DNA of 48,529 nucleotides from Chloroflexota bacterium (GTDB lineage: Bacteria > Chloroflexota > Anaerolineae > CG2-30-64-16), in assembly GCA_026389845.1 (NCBI GenBank), contig JAPLHB010000148.1, positions 1 through 48,529 on the forward strand, written 5' to 3'. Shown one piece after another: positions 28,401 through 35,359 of the stretch. Numbering within the stretch: position 1 is the first letter of the stretch; every line of letters begins with the position of its first letter. The notes beneath the pieces were generated by a model. The model made no database searches and was not told where the DNA came from. It was given only the letters and a program-made list of their open reading frames with translations. Both the position numbers and the translations under genes were made by a program.

Positions 28401-29913
28401 GCTGGCGACGACCGGCTGGGACAATGCCGTGCGGCTGTGGTGCGTGGAGGACGGCGCGCCCGAGGCCTTGCTCACCGGGCACACAGCCGAAATTTGGAAT
28501 TCGGCTTTCAGCCCCGACGGGCAATTCCTGGCGACGCCAGATTCGACCGGCACTATTCGCCTGTGGCGGACGCAGGCAGGCGGTGAGTTGGCCGGGTACG
28601 CGGCCAGCCCTAAGCCGATCACTGCGTTGGCGCTGGCCGGGAATCTGGTGACGGTGGCCGGCGATGATGGCATGGTGGAGTTGTGGTGGCCCGATGTCGG
28701 CGCGACCCAGGTCTACACGGTCGGTCAGGCCCGGTTGACCGCTGTCGCGGCCAGCGGAGACGGCGCGCTGCTGGCGGTCGGGAGCGCCGACGGGCAGATC
28801 GCGTTGGTTGATGCGGCGCAGGGGGCCGTCATCGCCAACTGGCCCGCGCAGGTCGGCGCGGTGCGTGCGCTGCTCTTCCTATCTGACGGCGTGTACCTGG
28901 CCTCGGGCGGGGCCGGCGGGACGATCCGGCTGTGGGATTTGCGGCGCCTGGGGACGGGTCAGCCCGTGCGTGAGCTGCGCGGACATGAGAATGACGTGAC
29001 GGCGTTGGCGGCCGGCGGCGACGCTGCGACCCTGGTCTCGGCCAGCGGAGACGGTACGGCTCGCGTCTGGAACTGGCAGACCGGCCAGCAAACGGCGCTG
29101 TTCGACGCCGGAGCGCCGTTGTGGGCAGTCGCGTTCAGCGCCGATCGGCGGCACCTGGCCGCGGGAGGCTACGGGCCTGTCGTCAAAGTCTGGGATGTGC
29201 TTGCGCCGACCGGCCAGCCGATCTCGTTGACTCACGGCGTGCCGGTGCGGGCGCTGGCCTTCAGCCCGGACGGCAAGGGCCTGGCGACCGGCGCCGAGGA
29301 TGGCGTCCTGCGGTTGTGGAATCTGGCAGATGGCGGGACGGTCGGCCCGGTCATTGTGCGCGCCCACGTCGGGCGCTGGATCATCGGCCTGGGCTACAGC
29401 GGGGATGGCCGGACGCTGGTCAGTGCGGGCGGCGACGGCCAGGTGCGTGTGTGGCCCGCTACCACGGCTGACGCCCTGGCCCTGGGCTGTCGCCGCGCCG
29501 GGCGTGCCCTCGCTGCCGAGGAGTGGCAGACGTATTTGTCTTTCCTCGCACCTGGCAAGCTGTGTCCAGCCCAAGCAGAAGCCGTTTGGCAGTCGAGCGC
29601 GGAACTCGCCGCGCCGCGCCCGATCCCTGCCGCGATCCAGGCTCTGGCGTCAAGCCGCACTGCCGACCCCAGGCCGGTGATTCGCTATTTCGAGGCGACG
29701 CCAGGCGCGATGGTGCGCGCCGGCGGGCGTGTAACTCTGCGTTGGGACGTGGCGGGGGCAACGGCCGTCTATCTCGAACAGGACGGCAAACGGGAGGGGG
29801 TGACTGCGCCGCATGAGGAGACCTTTGCTCCGGCCGCCGACACAACCTACCGGTTGGTGGCCGTCAACGCGGCCGGGGAACGCTCGCTGACGATCAGCGT
29901 CGTGGTCAAGTGA
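25486..29913 (+). CDS. TIR-nSTAND NTPase-transmembrane-WD40 protein
   Basis: The 1475-residue protein starts with a TIR-like domain (1-130) in which the catalytic Glu position is Thr75 (SFAQFTDLL), so it is probably not an NADase. The nSTAND1 NTPase follows: lead-in FFGRDHEIQELL, Walker A GPSGSGKSS (183-191), Walker B LLVVDQFEEL (276-285). Between them residues about 238-274 come from an inserted repeat. One hydrophobic helix lies at about 603-622, then 14-15 WD40 repeats (about 704-1325, two propellers' worth) and a C-terminal Ig-like domain (about 1398-1475). STAND proteins oligomerise on ligand sensing and switch on fused or partner effectors. Here the partner could be the TIR or caspase proteins upstream. 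Last gene of the operon. Confidence 0.9.
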   Translation: MNYDLFVSYADADRAWVEGYLLDALEQAGVRCMSEAAFTLGAPRLLEFERAVKESGRTLLVLSPAYLAESFAQFTDLLAQSYGMETATWPVIPLILAQVALPPRLAMLQALDASDPDRRPAAIERLCAVLQHPVPAQPPKPACPYPGMVPFTEADASKFFGRDHEIQELLDRLRLHPFVAVIGPSGSGKSSLVFAGLIPALRQSGLFGPGDWIVKSMRPGETPLGTLAQTSGVSLPSSDLTPRPSFDKLRTGSSLPGKGETSTPSLAGEGLGERSLLVVDQFEELFTHQPKDAVAFEQALCDLARRPNCYVVLTARADFYPDLMNSSLWPTIQAHRFEVLPLDADGLRQAIVRPAEDTGVYVEAALVERLVADAAGEPGALPFVQETLRLLWERLERRFLPLSAYNALVLSVGAYRTLGGATRTGLQVAMAHRADATLADLTPGQQAIARRIFLRLVQFGEGRADTRRQQPVSALRTPSDTPDEFDHTLEHLAGNRLLSLSGEAGDPNRRADIAHDALITGWPTLQGWVAERREAELARRRMEAKAAEWTRLGKGAGGLLDAVELREAERWLAGSDAADLGYAASLSALVDASRRALRRATLLRAGALAVAVVGILSAVLIYAILQRSAAQREASLRRQVQAQLALSQSRQVAAVARNQLDAGEAQQALLLGIAATQQITETVESNNVLREALDAWRGEDILVGHAGRVSHVIFSPNGQYLASISDDKTARIWQVAGERRTLTLSGHAAALTDVLFSADSRRLVTASRDGTARLWEVTDGRLVYTLDHGAAVTSLALNPDGKTLATGGEDNTIRLWDLTTGQSARTEPFRTEGAVQDVTFSPNGILLVAASTDGTAWLWHLPSGQFARLSGHTTVVSAVAFSPDGRYLATRSGDTVRVWDMDGLKPIQLRQAQHGAAVLSLIFSPDSRYLASGSQDATARLWDMRRLDADPTILRGHTEAVWGVLFRPDSRLLATTGWDNAVRLWCVEDGAPEALLTGHTAEIWNSAFSPDGQFLATPDSTGTIRLWRTQAGGELAGYAASPKPITALALAGNLVTVAGDDGMVELWWPDVGATQVYTVGQARLTAVAASGDGALLAVGSADGQIALVDAAQGAVIANWPAQVGAVRALLFLSDGVYLASGGAGGTIRLWDLRRLGTGQPVRELRGHENDVTALAAGGDAATLVSASGDGTARVWNWQTGQQTALFDAGAPLWAVAFSADRRHLAAGGYGPVVKVWDVLAPTGQPISLTHGVPVRALAFSPDGKGLATGAEDGVLRLWNLADGGTVGPVIVRAHVGRWIIGLGYSGDGRTLVSAGGDGQVRVWPATTADALALGCRRAGRALAAEEWQTYLSFLAPGKLCPAQAEAVWQSSAELAAPRPIPAAIQALASSRTADPRPVIRYFEATPGAMVRAGGRVTLRWDVAGATAVYLEQDGKREGVTAPHEETFAPAADTTYRLVAVNAAGERSLTISVVVK
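26200..26309. repeat. MITE-like interspersed repeat inserted in nSTAND gene
   Basis: About 110 bp of C-rich then G-rich sequence contains the core CTTCGACAAGCTCAGGACAG and two short palindromic blocks (CTTCCCTGCCAGGGAAG; CCCTTCCCTCGCAGGGGAGG). It encodes a low-complexity peptide (RPSFDKLRTG, then SLPGKGE and LAGEGLGE) that interrupts the NTPase between Walker A and B without breaking the frame. The ends CCTAACCCCC and GGGTTGGGGG look like imperfect terminal inverted repeats. Boundaries are approximate. Confidence 0.7.
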
Positions 29914-30018
29914 GGATGTGGCACGTGCCAGGCACTTCCGAAAAGTGCCTGGCACGTCTTTGCTAAGGATGTGGCACGTGCCAGGCACTTCCGAAAAGTG
30001 CCTGGCACGTCTTTGCTA
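29913..30018. repeat. Two tandem 53-bp palindromic repeats between convergent genes
   Basis: Two identical 53-bp copies (29913-29965, 29966-30018) each hold a hairpin with arms GTGCCAGGCACTT and AAGTGCCTGGCAC. The first begins on the last base of the nSTAND stop codon; the second contains the stop codon of the minus-strand YchF gene. The hairpins may stop transcription from both sides, although T tracts are short (TCTTTG). Confidence 0.9.
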
Positions 30019-31104
30019 CACGTTGAACCGGATGTTCAGAATATCTCCATCCTGCACCACGTATTCTTTCCCCTCCAGCCGCAGCAAGCCGCGGGCGCGG
30101 GCGTTCGCCATCGTGCCCGCGGTGATCAGCGCGTCGTAGGCGATCACCTCGGCGCGGATGAAGCCGCGCGCCAGGTCGCTGTGGATCGCGCCGGCCGCTT
30201 CGACCGCGTTGGCGCCCACGGAAACCGTCCACGCGCGTACTTCGTCCTCGCCCACGGTGAAGAAGCTGTGCAGCCCCAGCAGGGTGTAGCTCAGCCGGAT
30301 CACGCGGTTCAGCCCCGGTTCCTCGATGCCGTATTCCACCAGGAACTCGGCGGCTTCCTCCGGCGGCATCTGGGCCAGCTCCATCTCCAGCTTGCCTTGC
30401 AACGTGGCGATAGTGGTGTGCCGGTGGAGATAGCCGGCCAACTGCTCCAAGGCCGGACCGGCCGGGTCGTCCCCCGCGTTGAGCACGATCAGCATCGGTT
30501 TCAGGGTGAGCAGCCCGTAGTTGCGCAGCATCTTCTCCTCGGCTGGCGTCAGGTCGAGGTCGCGCAACGGTGAGCTGAGGTTAAGTGTCTCCAGCAGGCG
30601 CAGCATCAACTCCAACTCGACCTCGTTGGCGGCCTTCGCTAACTTGTCGCCGCCTCTTTTGAGCTGCGCTTGCAGCCGCTCGATGCGCCGCTCGACGATG
30701 ATCTGGTCGGAGAGCAGCAGCTCCATGTCCATGATCTCGACGTCGCGACGGGGGTCTACGCTGCCTTCCACGTGCGGCACGTCCGGGTCCTCGAACGCGC
30801 GGACAACGTGGAGCAGAGCGTCGCTCTGGCTGATGGCGTTGAGCAGCGCACCGCTCAACCCACCCTCGCTTACGCCCTTCGCCAGCCCGGCAATGTCGGC
30901 ATAGGTGACTTTGGCATAAGTTGTCTTGCGCGGCTTGAACATCGCGGAAAGCCGGTCAATCCGGCCGTCCGGCACGTCCACGACCGCGGTGTGCAGCTCG
31001 AACACGCCGGAGCTGTAGGCCGTCGTCTCCAGGTGACCGCGCGTCAGCGCGTTGAAGATGGTGGTCTTGGAGCTGTTGGGTAAGCCGATGATTGCGATTT
31101 GCAT
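30016..31104 (-). CDS. ychF: YchF/Obg-like NTPase with C-terminal TGS domain
   Basis: This 362-residue P-loop protein matches the YchF family: G1 region GLPNSSKTTIFNAL, switch region VDVPDGRID, DIAGLAKGVSEGGLSGALL, a coiled-coil insertion (about 130-190), and a C-terminal TGS/DUF933 domain (about 280-362). YchF-type proteins bind ATP rather than GTP and associate with ribosomes and stress responses. In the P-loop the Gly before Lys is Ser (NSSKTT rather than NSGKST), which may alter nucleotide handling. ATG 31104 begins the conserved beta strand (MQIAIIGL). It follows the ROK kinase gene by 4 nt, so the two form an operon. Confidence 0.9.
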   Translation of the reverse strand: MQIAIIGLPNSSKTTIFNALTRGHLETTAYSSGVFELHTAVVDVPDGRIDRLSAMFKPRKTTYAKVTYADIAGLAKGVSEGGLSGALLNAISQSDALLHVVRAFEDPDVPHVEGSVDPRRDVEIMDMELLLSDQIIVERRIERLQAQLKRGGDKLAKAANEVELELMLRLLETLNLSSPLRDLDLTPAEEKMLRNYGLLTLKPMLIVLNAGDDPAGPALEQLAGYLHRHTTIATLQGKLEMELAQMPPEEAAEFLVEYGIEEPGLNRVIRLSYTLLGLHSFFTVGEDEVRAWTVSVGANAVEAAGAIHSDLARGFIRAEVIAYDALITAGTMANARARGLLRLEGKEYVVQDGDILNIRFNV

Positions 31105-31108
31105 GGTG

Positions 31109-32071
31109 TTAAATGGCAAGCTCCGTTTTAGCCAGCGCCGCGGCGCCGAGGAGACCGACGTCATCACCGAGCGCGGCCTGGGCGATGGACAGTCCCTCCA
31201 GATATGGCGGCTGCGCGCGCCTTTCGATAGTTTTCTGCATCGGGTCGAACAACAGGGCGCCGGCCTTAGTCACGCTGCCGCCGAGCACGATCATGCGCGG
31301 GTTGAACAGGTGCAGCAGGCTGACGATGCCCAGGCCCAGGTATTCACCGGCGCGGTGGAAGGCGTTGATGGCTACCTTGTCGCCGGCCTGCGCTGCCTCG
31401 CTGACCACGCGCGCGTCCACTTTCTTCAAGTCCCCGCCGACCAGCTTGGACACCTTGCTCTTCTTGCCCGCCTCGATGCGCGTCACCACATCCCGCGCGA
31501 TCGCTGGGCCGGCCGCCACCGTCTCCAGGCAACCGTGACCGCCGCAGCCACAGAGGAGGCCATCGGGCTGGACGATGATGTGGCCGGCCTCCGCGGCCAG
31601 CCCGTGGCTGCCCAGGAGCATCTTGCCGCCGGTGATGATCCCGCTGCCGATGCCCGTGCTAATGGTCAGGTAGATCACATCCGAGATGCCGCGGGCCGCG
31701 CCGTAGGTGGCTTCGGCCAGGCCGGCCAGGTTGGCGTCATTGCCCAGGAAGGTGGGGCGGCCGAACCGTTCGCTGATCAGCGTGCGCAGCGGCACGTTGA
31801 ACCAGCCGGGCAGATTGGGCGCGCGTAGGAGGATACCGGTAGTCGGGTTCAGCGGCCCCGGCGCGCCGATACCGATGCCGGCCACCTCGCCCGCCGTAGT
31901 CCCTTCCATGACCTCGCCGATGGCGCGGCCGATGCGCTCGATCACGGCCTCCTGGCCTTCCTGTGCGAGGGTCAGCTTGGCGACCCGACGGAAAATCTGC
32001 CCGTCGGGGCTGCAGAGCGCCGCCCGAATTTGCGTGCCGCCGAGGTCAACGGCGATGATGTAGGGTGACAT
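31109..32071 (-). CDS. ROK-family sugar kinase (glucokinase-like)
   Basis: The 320-residue protein has the ASKHA phosphate-binding start DLGGTQIRAAL (9-19), the catalytic-Asp region GNDANLAGLAE, and the ROK zinc motif GH...CGCGGHGCLE. With no DNA-binding extension it should be an enzyme, most likely an ATP-dependent glucokinase feeding glycolysis; mannose or N-acetyl sugars cannot be excluded. I chose ATG 32071, where the conserved beta strand starts. It is the first gene of a two-gene minus-strand unit behind the promoter at 32161-32190. Confidence 0.9.
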   Translation of the reverse strand: MSPYIIAVDLGGTQIRAALCSPDGQIFRRVAKLTLAQEGQEAVIERIGRAIGEVMEGTTAGEVAGIGIGAPGPLNPTTGILLRAPNLPGWFNVPLRTLISERFGRPTFLGNDANLAGLAEATYGAARGISDVIYLTISTGIGSGIITGGKMLLGSHGLAAEAGHIIVQPDGLLCGCGGHGCLETVAAGPAIARDVVTRIEAGKKSKVSKLVGGDLKKVDARVVSEAAQAGDKVAINAFHRAGEYLGLGIVSLLHLFNPRMIVLGGSVTKAGALLFDPMQKTIERRAQPPYLEGLSIAQAALGDDVGLLGAAALAKTELAI

Positions 32072-32096
32072 GGTTTCTTCCCCTGTTGCGTATTGC

Positions 32097-32159
32097 GTAC
32101 TGCGTGTTGCGTGTTTCCGATCATTTACATCACGTACCACGTATCACGTACCACGCACC
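32097..32159. repeat. Heptamer arrays (TGCGTAY and GTAYCAC units)
   Basis: Two short 7-bp arrays lie in the leader of the ROK gene: TGCGTAT-type units at about 32097-32114, and GTACCAC/GTATCAC units at 32131-32159. Confidence 0.75.
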
Positions 32160-32160
32160 G

Positions 32161-32190
32161 AGTATACCATGATTCGCAGGCAGCGCCCAA
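32161..32190 (-). promoter_or_regulatory. Extended -10 promoter of ROK-YchF operon
   Basis: On the minus strand, TTGGGC (32185-32190), 18 bp, then TATACT (-10 at 32161-32166) preceded by TGG. The start site should be near 32153, giving a leader of about 80 nt that contains heptamer repeats. Confidence 0.5.
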
Positions 32191-32230
32191 CTCCGCGGCG
32201 GACTATATTTTGGGTCATCCCGCGCGGCCA

Positions 32231-32239
32231 TGCTATAAT
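32231..32239 (+). promoter_or_regulatory. Extended -10 promoter of HD-domain gene
   Basis: TGC-TATAAT (32231-32239) is a perfect extended -10 with a weak -35. It diverges from the ROK promoter and serves the gene at 32332, perhaps also the deoxyribosyltransferase-like gene. Confidence 0.6.
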
Positions 32240-32281
32240 CTGCGCTCATTGGGTAGTGGGTATTGGACATTCTGGCTTGCC

Positions 32282-32325
32282 ATTCGCTGATTCGCTGATT
32301 CGCTGATTCGCTGATTCGCTGATTC
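32282..32325. repeat. Octamer array (ATTCGCTG), five units
   Basis: Five perfect copies of ATTCGCTG end 7 nt before the ATG at 32332, replacing any Shine-Dalgarno sequence. The same octamer recurs at 43741-43788. Confidence 0.9.
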
Positions 32326-32331
32326 TCCATC

Positions 32332-32964
32332 ATGCTCATCCCAACTCTTCCCCAAGCCCAGGCCCTTCTGACCGAGGCCGGCGCGTTGAACCCAGGCCCG
32401 TGGACCGCGCATTCGGAGCACGTGGCCGAGGGAGCACGGTTGATCGCGAGCCGCCTGTCGGGCGTTGACCCCGAGGCCGCCTACATCCTGGGGCTGCTGC
32501 ACGACATCGGTCGCCGCGCTGGAGTGACGGGGATGCGTCACGTGCTGGATGGCTATCGTTTTCTGGACGAGTTGGGCTTCGCGGATGCCGGCCGGATTTC
32601 GATGACGCACTCCTTCCCGAATCGCGACGTGCGGGAGATCTTTGGCGAGTGGGATTGCGATGCCGCTGAGTTGGCGTTCATCACAGACTACCTGTCCGCC
32701 GCCGCATACGATGACTACGACCGGCTGATCCAACTCTGCGATTCGTTGGCGATGGCGTCCGGTTTCTGCCTGATGGAGAAGCGGATGCTGGACGTGGCGT
32801 TCCGCTACGGCATCAACGTGTACAGCATTCCCAAGTGGAAGACGAAATTCGGCATCAAGGCCGACTTCGAGCGGCGGATGGGGTGCTCGGTGTATGCGCT
32901 GTTGCCGGGGGTGGTGGAGAATACCTTTGGATTACAGATTGCGGATTGCGGATTGCAGAAGTGA
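32332..32964 (+). CDS. HD-superfamily metal-dependent phosphohydrolase
   Basis: The 210-residue protein shows the HD order of metal ligands: His27/His30 (HSEHVAEG), His57-Asp58 (LLHDIGR), His93 (MTHSFPNRD) and Asp near 137 (LCDSLA). Such proteins hydrolyse nucleotides or other phosphates; the substrate is not evident. There is no Shine-Dalgarno before ATG 32332, because the leader is an octamer array. The C-terminal 10 or so residues (GLQIADCGLQK) are encoded by four 7-bp repeats, so the original C-terminus has been replaced or extended. It may be co-transcribed with the deoxyribosyltransferase-like gene 70 nt downstream. Confidence 0.85.
   Translation: MLIPTLPQAQALLTEAGALNPGPWTAHSEHVAEGARLIASRLSGVDPEAAYILGLLHDIGRRAGVTGMRHVLDGYRFLDELGFADAGRISMTHSFPNRDVREIFGEWDCDAAELAFITDYLSAAAYDDYDRLIQLCDSLAMASGFCLMEKRMLDVAFRYGINVYSIPKWKTKFGIKADFERRMGCSVYALLPGVVENTFGLQIADCGLQK
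32930..32957. repeat. Heptamer array (GATTRCR), four units, inside 3' end of HD gene
   Basis: GATTACA, GATTGCG, GATTGCG and GATTGCA follow one another exactly and code the last residues of the HD protein. Confidence 0.9.
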
Positions 32965-33034
32965 CCGTCCCTCTGGGAGAGGAAGTGCTTAGCAAAAAAA
33001 CGCTCGCAATGACGATGCAACGTTTGGAGGATTC

Positions 33035-33463
33035 ATGCGTGTATTCATCGGTGGCGTGATGCAGGCCTCGATCCAGGGCAAGGGGATCGTGAGCCAGGAT
33101 TATCGTCAGCAGATCAGCCAGGCGCTGCAGGCGCGCTGGCCTGATCTGGAGGTCGTTGACCCCTTTGTGCTGCACCCGGCCAGTGTAGACTACGAGGATG
33201 GTCGGGCGAAGGAGACCCTCCTTGCCTTGCTCTCGCTGGCCGGCAGCAGCGACCTGGTCATCGCCTATGTGCCGACCGCCAGCATGGGAACCGCACTGGA
33301 GATGTATTCGGCGTACCAGGCCGGCGTGCCGGTGGTGACGATCTCGCCCTTGACCGAAAACTGGGTGGTGAAGGCGTTCTCGCAGCGCGTGTTTCCTGAT
33401 CTGGAGAGCTTCCTCGCATTTGTGGCGCGCGCGGAGTCGGCGGAGGCGCTTGGACAGGCTTGA
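33035..33463 (+). CDS. Nucleoside 2-deoxyribosyltransferase-like protein
   Basis: The 142-residue Rossmann-like protein fits the NDT/DUF family: an N-terminal strand MRVFIGGVMQ, a central strand DLVIAYVP, and the active-site-like SMGTALEMYSAYQAG with the Glu that serves as nucleophile in deoxyribosyltransferases. It may act in nucleoside or nucleotide salvage by cleaving or exchanging the base, consistent with the HD-domain neighbour. ATG 33035 has GGAGG at 33025. The closest functional relative cannot be fixed by eye. Confidence 0.8.
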   Translation: MRVFIGGVMQASIQGKGIVSQDYRQQISQALQARWPDLEVVDPFVLHPASVDYEDGRAKETLLALLSLAGSSDLVIAYVPTASMGTALEMYSAYQAGVPVVTISPLTENWVVKAFSQRVFPDLESFLAFVARAESAEALGQA

Positions 33464-33488
33464 CAGCTTGCGCCGCAAAGGATAAAAT
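33460..33488 (+). promoter_or_regulatory. Consensus promoter of tRNA-Arg gene
   Basis: TTGACA (33460-33465), 17 bp, TAAAAT (33483-33488). The -35 overlaps the stop codon region of the preceding gene. The start site should be 5 or so nt before the tRNA. Confidence 0.85.
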
Positions 33489-33498
33489 AGCTTTGTCT

Positions 33499-33571
33499 GC
33501 CCCCATAGCTCAAAGGACAGAGCATCTGCCTTCTAAGCAGGTGGTTGCAGGTTCGAGTCCTGCTGGGGGTA
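33499..33571 (+). tRNA. tRNA-Arg (anticodon UCU)
   Basis: A 73-nt cloverleaf: acceptor GCCCCCA (33499-33505) with TGGGGGT (33564-33570, one G-T pair), D stem GCTC/GAGC, anticodon stem TCTGC/GCAGG with loop CTTCTAA, T stem GCAGG/CCTGC with loop TTCGAGT. The anticodon TCT reads AGA/AGG arginine codons. The discriminator is A and CCA is not encoded. Confidence 0.97.
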
Positions 33572-33582
33572 CACGCTGGCGC

Positions 33583-33620
33583 AAGGCCCGCAAGGCGGAT
33601 CGCCTTGCGGGCCTTGTCTT
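33583..33620 (+). terminator. Hairpin terminator after tRNA-Arg
   Basis: A perfect 15-bp stem (33583-33597 with 33601-33615, 3-nt loop) is followed by GTCTTTC. The weak T tract may allow some read-through into the gene at 33688. Confidence 0.75.
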
Positions 33621-33687
33621 TCGCAGAACTGCTCGAAATGGATTCGCTCTCTTCGGCATTTTGGAACCGCTTCAACAGGGGGTCTGA

Positions 33688-35343
33688 TTGAAAAAACTGC
33701 GCTGGGTTCTCCTGGGCGTCTTCGTCTGCCTGCTGATCGCGGGTGGGGCCTATTTCTGGACGAACGGATTGATGGATTCTCTCTATGCCTATCGCTCCCC
33801 GCTCCATGCCAGCCCGCCACAGTCGGGTCAGCCGATAGGCGCGGCGCTCACCCGCCGCGTCGTCTTCGTCCTGATAGACGCTCTGCGGGAAGATACTTCG
33901 CTGCGGCCCGACGTGATGCCGTTCCTGAACGATTTGCACGGTAGCGGCGCGGCGGCCACCATGCGCAGCCGGCCGCCTTCCTACTCGCAGCCGAGTTGGA
34001 CCATCCTGCTCACCGGCGCCTGGCCCGATCTCAATGACGGCCACATGGTCAACGTGGACTATGCCGACATCCGCCAGTTCACGCAGGATGACATCTTCTC
34101 CGCGGCCCGCCGCGCCGGTCAGCGAACGGCGGTCTCCGGCTACAACTGGTTCGAGCAGATGATCCCGCCGGCCGCGGTCAACGCCAGCTTCTACACCCCA
34201 GGCGAAGATGCCGCGGCCGATCGCGCCGTGACCGACGCCGCGTTGCCCTGGCTGCGCGATGGCCGCTATCAACTCACGTTGATTCACATTGACCAGGTAG
34301 ACTACGCCGGGCACCACGAGGGCGGCCCGCGTGATCCGCGCTGGAACGCCGCGGCGCGCCGCGCCGATGATCTGCTGCGGGAAATCGCGGCCACGCTCGA
34401 TCTCACGAAGGACACCTTGTTCGTGTGCAGCGATCACGGTCAGATTGCCCAGGGCGGCCACGGCGGACAGGATCCGATCACCCTGGTCGAGCCGTGGGTG
34501 CTCGTGGGCGCGGGGGTCAGGCCAGGACGCTACGCCGACGTGCAGATGGTGGACGTCGCGCCAACCCTGGCCGTGTTGTTAGGGACCAACCTCCCCGCCT
34601 CGGCCCAGGGCAGGCCGCAGACGGAGATGCTGGCGTTATCGGCGGAGCGGCTGGCCGCAGTCGAGCGGGCTTCGGCCAGCCAGCAAAGCGCGCTGGCCCA
34701 GGCCTACGCCGCGGCGATCGGCCGGCCGGTGAACGTCGGGGCGGCGGCGAACGCGGTCGCGGCTACCCAGGCGGCGATGGACTCGGCGCGGACCAGTCGC
34801 TTGACCGCCGAACGCCTGCCGCGCGCCGCGCTCGCCTTGATCCTGGCGCTGATTCCAGCCGTCGTCCTCTACCGCAAGCGCGGGCGGACGGTCGCCTGGC
34901 TGCTCGGCGGCGCGTTGCTCTACATGGGCCTGTTCAATCTGCGCTACGCCGTCCTGAGCGGCCGCACCTACTCGCTCAGCTCGGTCGCCAGCGCCAACGA
35001 GTTGATTCTCTATGGCGCGGTCACCGCGGCGGCGGCCCTGGTGCTGAGCTGGCTTGCGGCTGCAGCAGGACTGCGCCTGTGGCGTCACGGCCCGCGTAAG
35101 GCCGCCGAGTTGACCCTGGCCCTTGTGCTGACCATCGCCTACCTCTTGTTGTTGTTTGTCCTTGTCGGCTTTGCGCTCAACGGGCTGCTCATCGGCTGGA
35201 CGTTGCCTGACTTCACCAGCATGTTTCTGGCCTTTCTGTCCGGTCTGCAGGTCCTGATCGCAGCCTTTCTTGGGATCGTGCTGGCCGGTCTGGCGGCAGT
35301 GGTAACGTGGAGTTTGCAGAAGCGTCGGATGGCTGAACGCTAA
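33688..35343 (+). CDS. Membrane alkaline-phosphatase-fold phosphodiesterase/phosphotransferase
   Basis: The 551-residue protein has an N-terminal membrane anchor (about 6-24) and an alkaline-phosphatase-superfamily domain (about 55-310). Metal-ligand motifs are visible: Asp64 (VLIDALRED), a Ser/Thr nucleophile region (RPPSYSQPSWTILLTG), HIDQVDYAGHH, SDHGQ and GGHGG. About five transmembrane helices follow (about 375-545). The layout recalls GPI ethanolamine-phosphate transferases and type I phosphodiesterases, so it likely acts on lipid or cell-surface phosphoester substrates. The start is TTG 33688 after AGGGGG; no ATG fits upstream. Confidence 0.82.
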   Translation: MKKLRWVLLGVFVCLLIAGGAYFWTNGLMDSLYAYRSPLHASPPQSGQPIGAALTRRVVFVLIDALREDTSLRPDVMPFLNDLHGSGAAATMRSRPPSYSQPSWTILLTGAWPDLNDGHMVNVDYADIRQFTQDDIFSAARRAGQRTAVSGYNWFEQMIPPAAVNASFYTPGEDAAADRAVTDAALPWLRDGRYQLTLIHIDQVDYAGHHEGGPRDPRWNAAARRADDLLREIAATLDLTKDTLFVCSDHGQIAQGGHGGQDPITLVEPWVLVGAGVRPGRYADVQMVDVAPTLAVLLGTNLPASAQGRPQTEMLALSAERLAAVERASASQQSALAQAYAAAIGRPVNVGAAANAVAATQAAMDSARTSRLTAERLPRAALALILALIPAVVLYRKRGRTVAWLLGGALLYMGLFNLRYAVLSGRTYSLSSVASANELILYGAVTAAAALVLSWLAAAAGLRLWRHGPRKAAELTLALVLTIAYLLLLFVLVGFALNGLLIGWTLPDFTSMFLAFLSGLQVLIAAFLGIVLAGLAAVVTWSLQKRRMAER

Positions 35344-35359
35344 ACGTGTGGCACCGGCA

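Noticed and set aside
18080..29913. Classical Thoeris, CBASS or Gabija system
   Set aside because: No ThsA SLOG/SIR2 protein, no nucleotide cyclase, no GajA/GajB; only individual TIR and caspase modules are shared.
29913..30018. Possible CRISPR or attachment site
   Set aside because: Only two directly adjacent identical palindromic copies, no spacer; convergent-gene hairpins explain it better.
33460..33687. 75-codon plus-strand frame overlapping the tRNA
   Set aside because: It spans tRNA-Arg and its terminator, so translation is not plausible.
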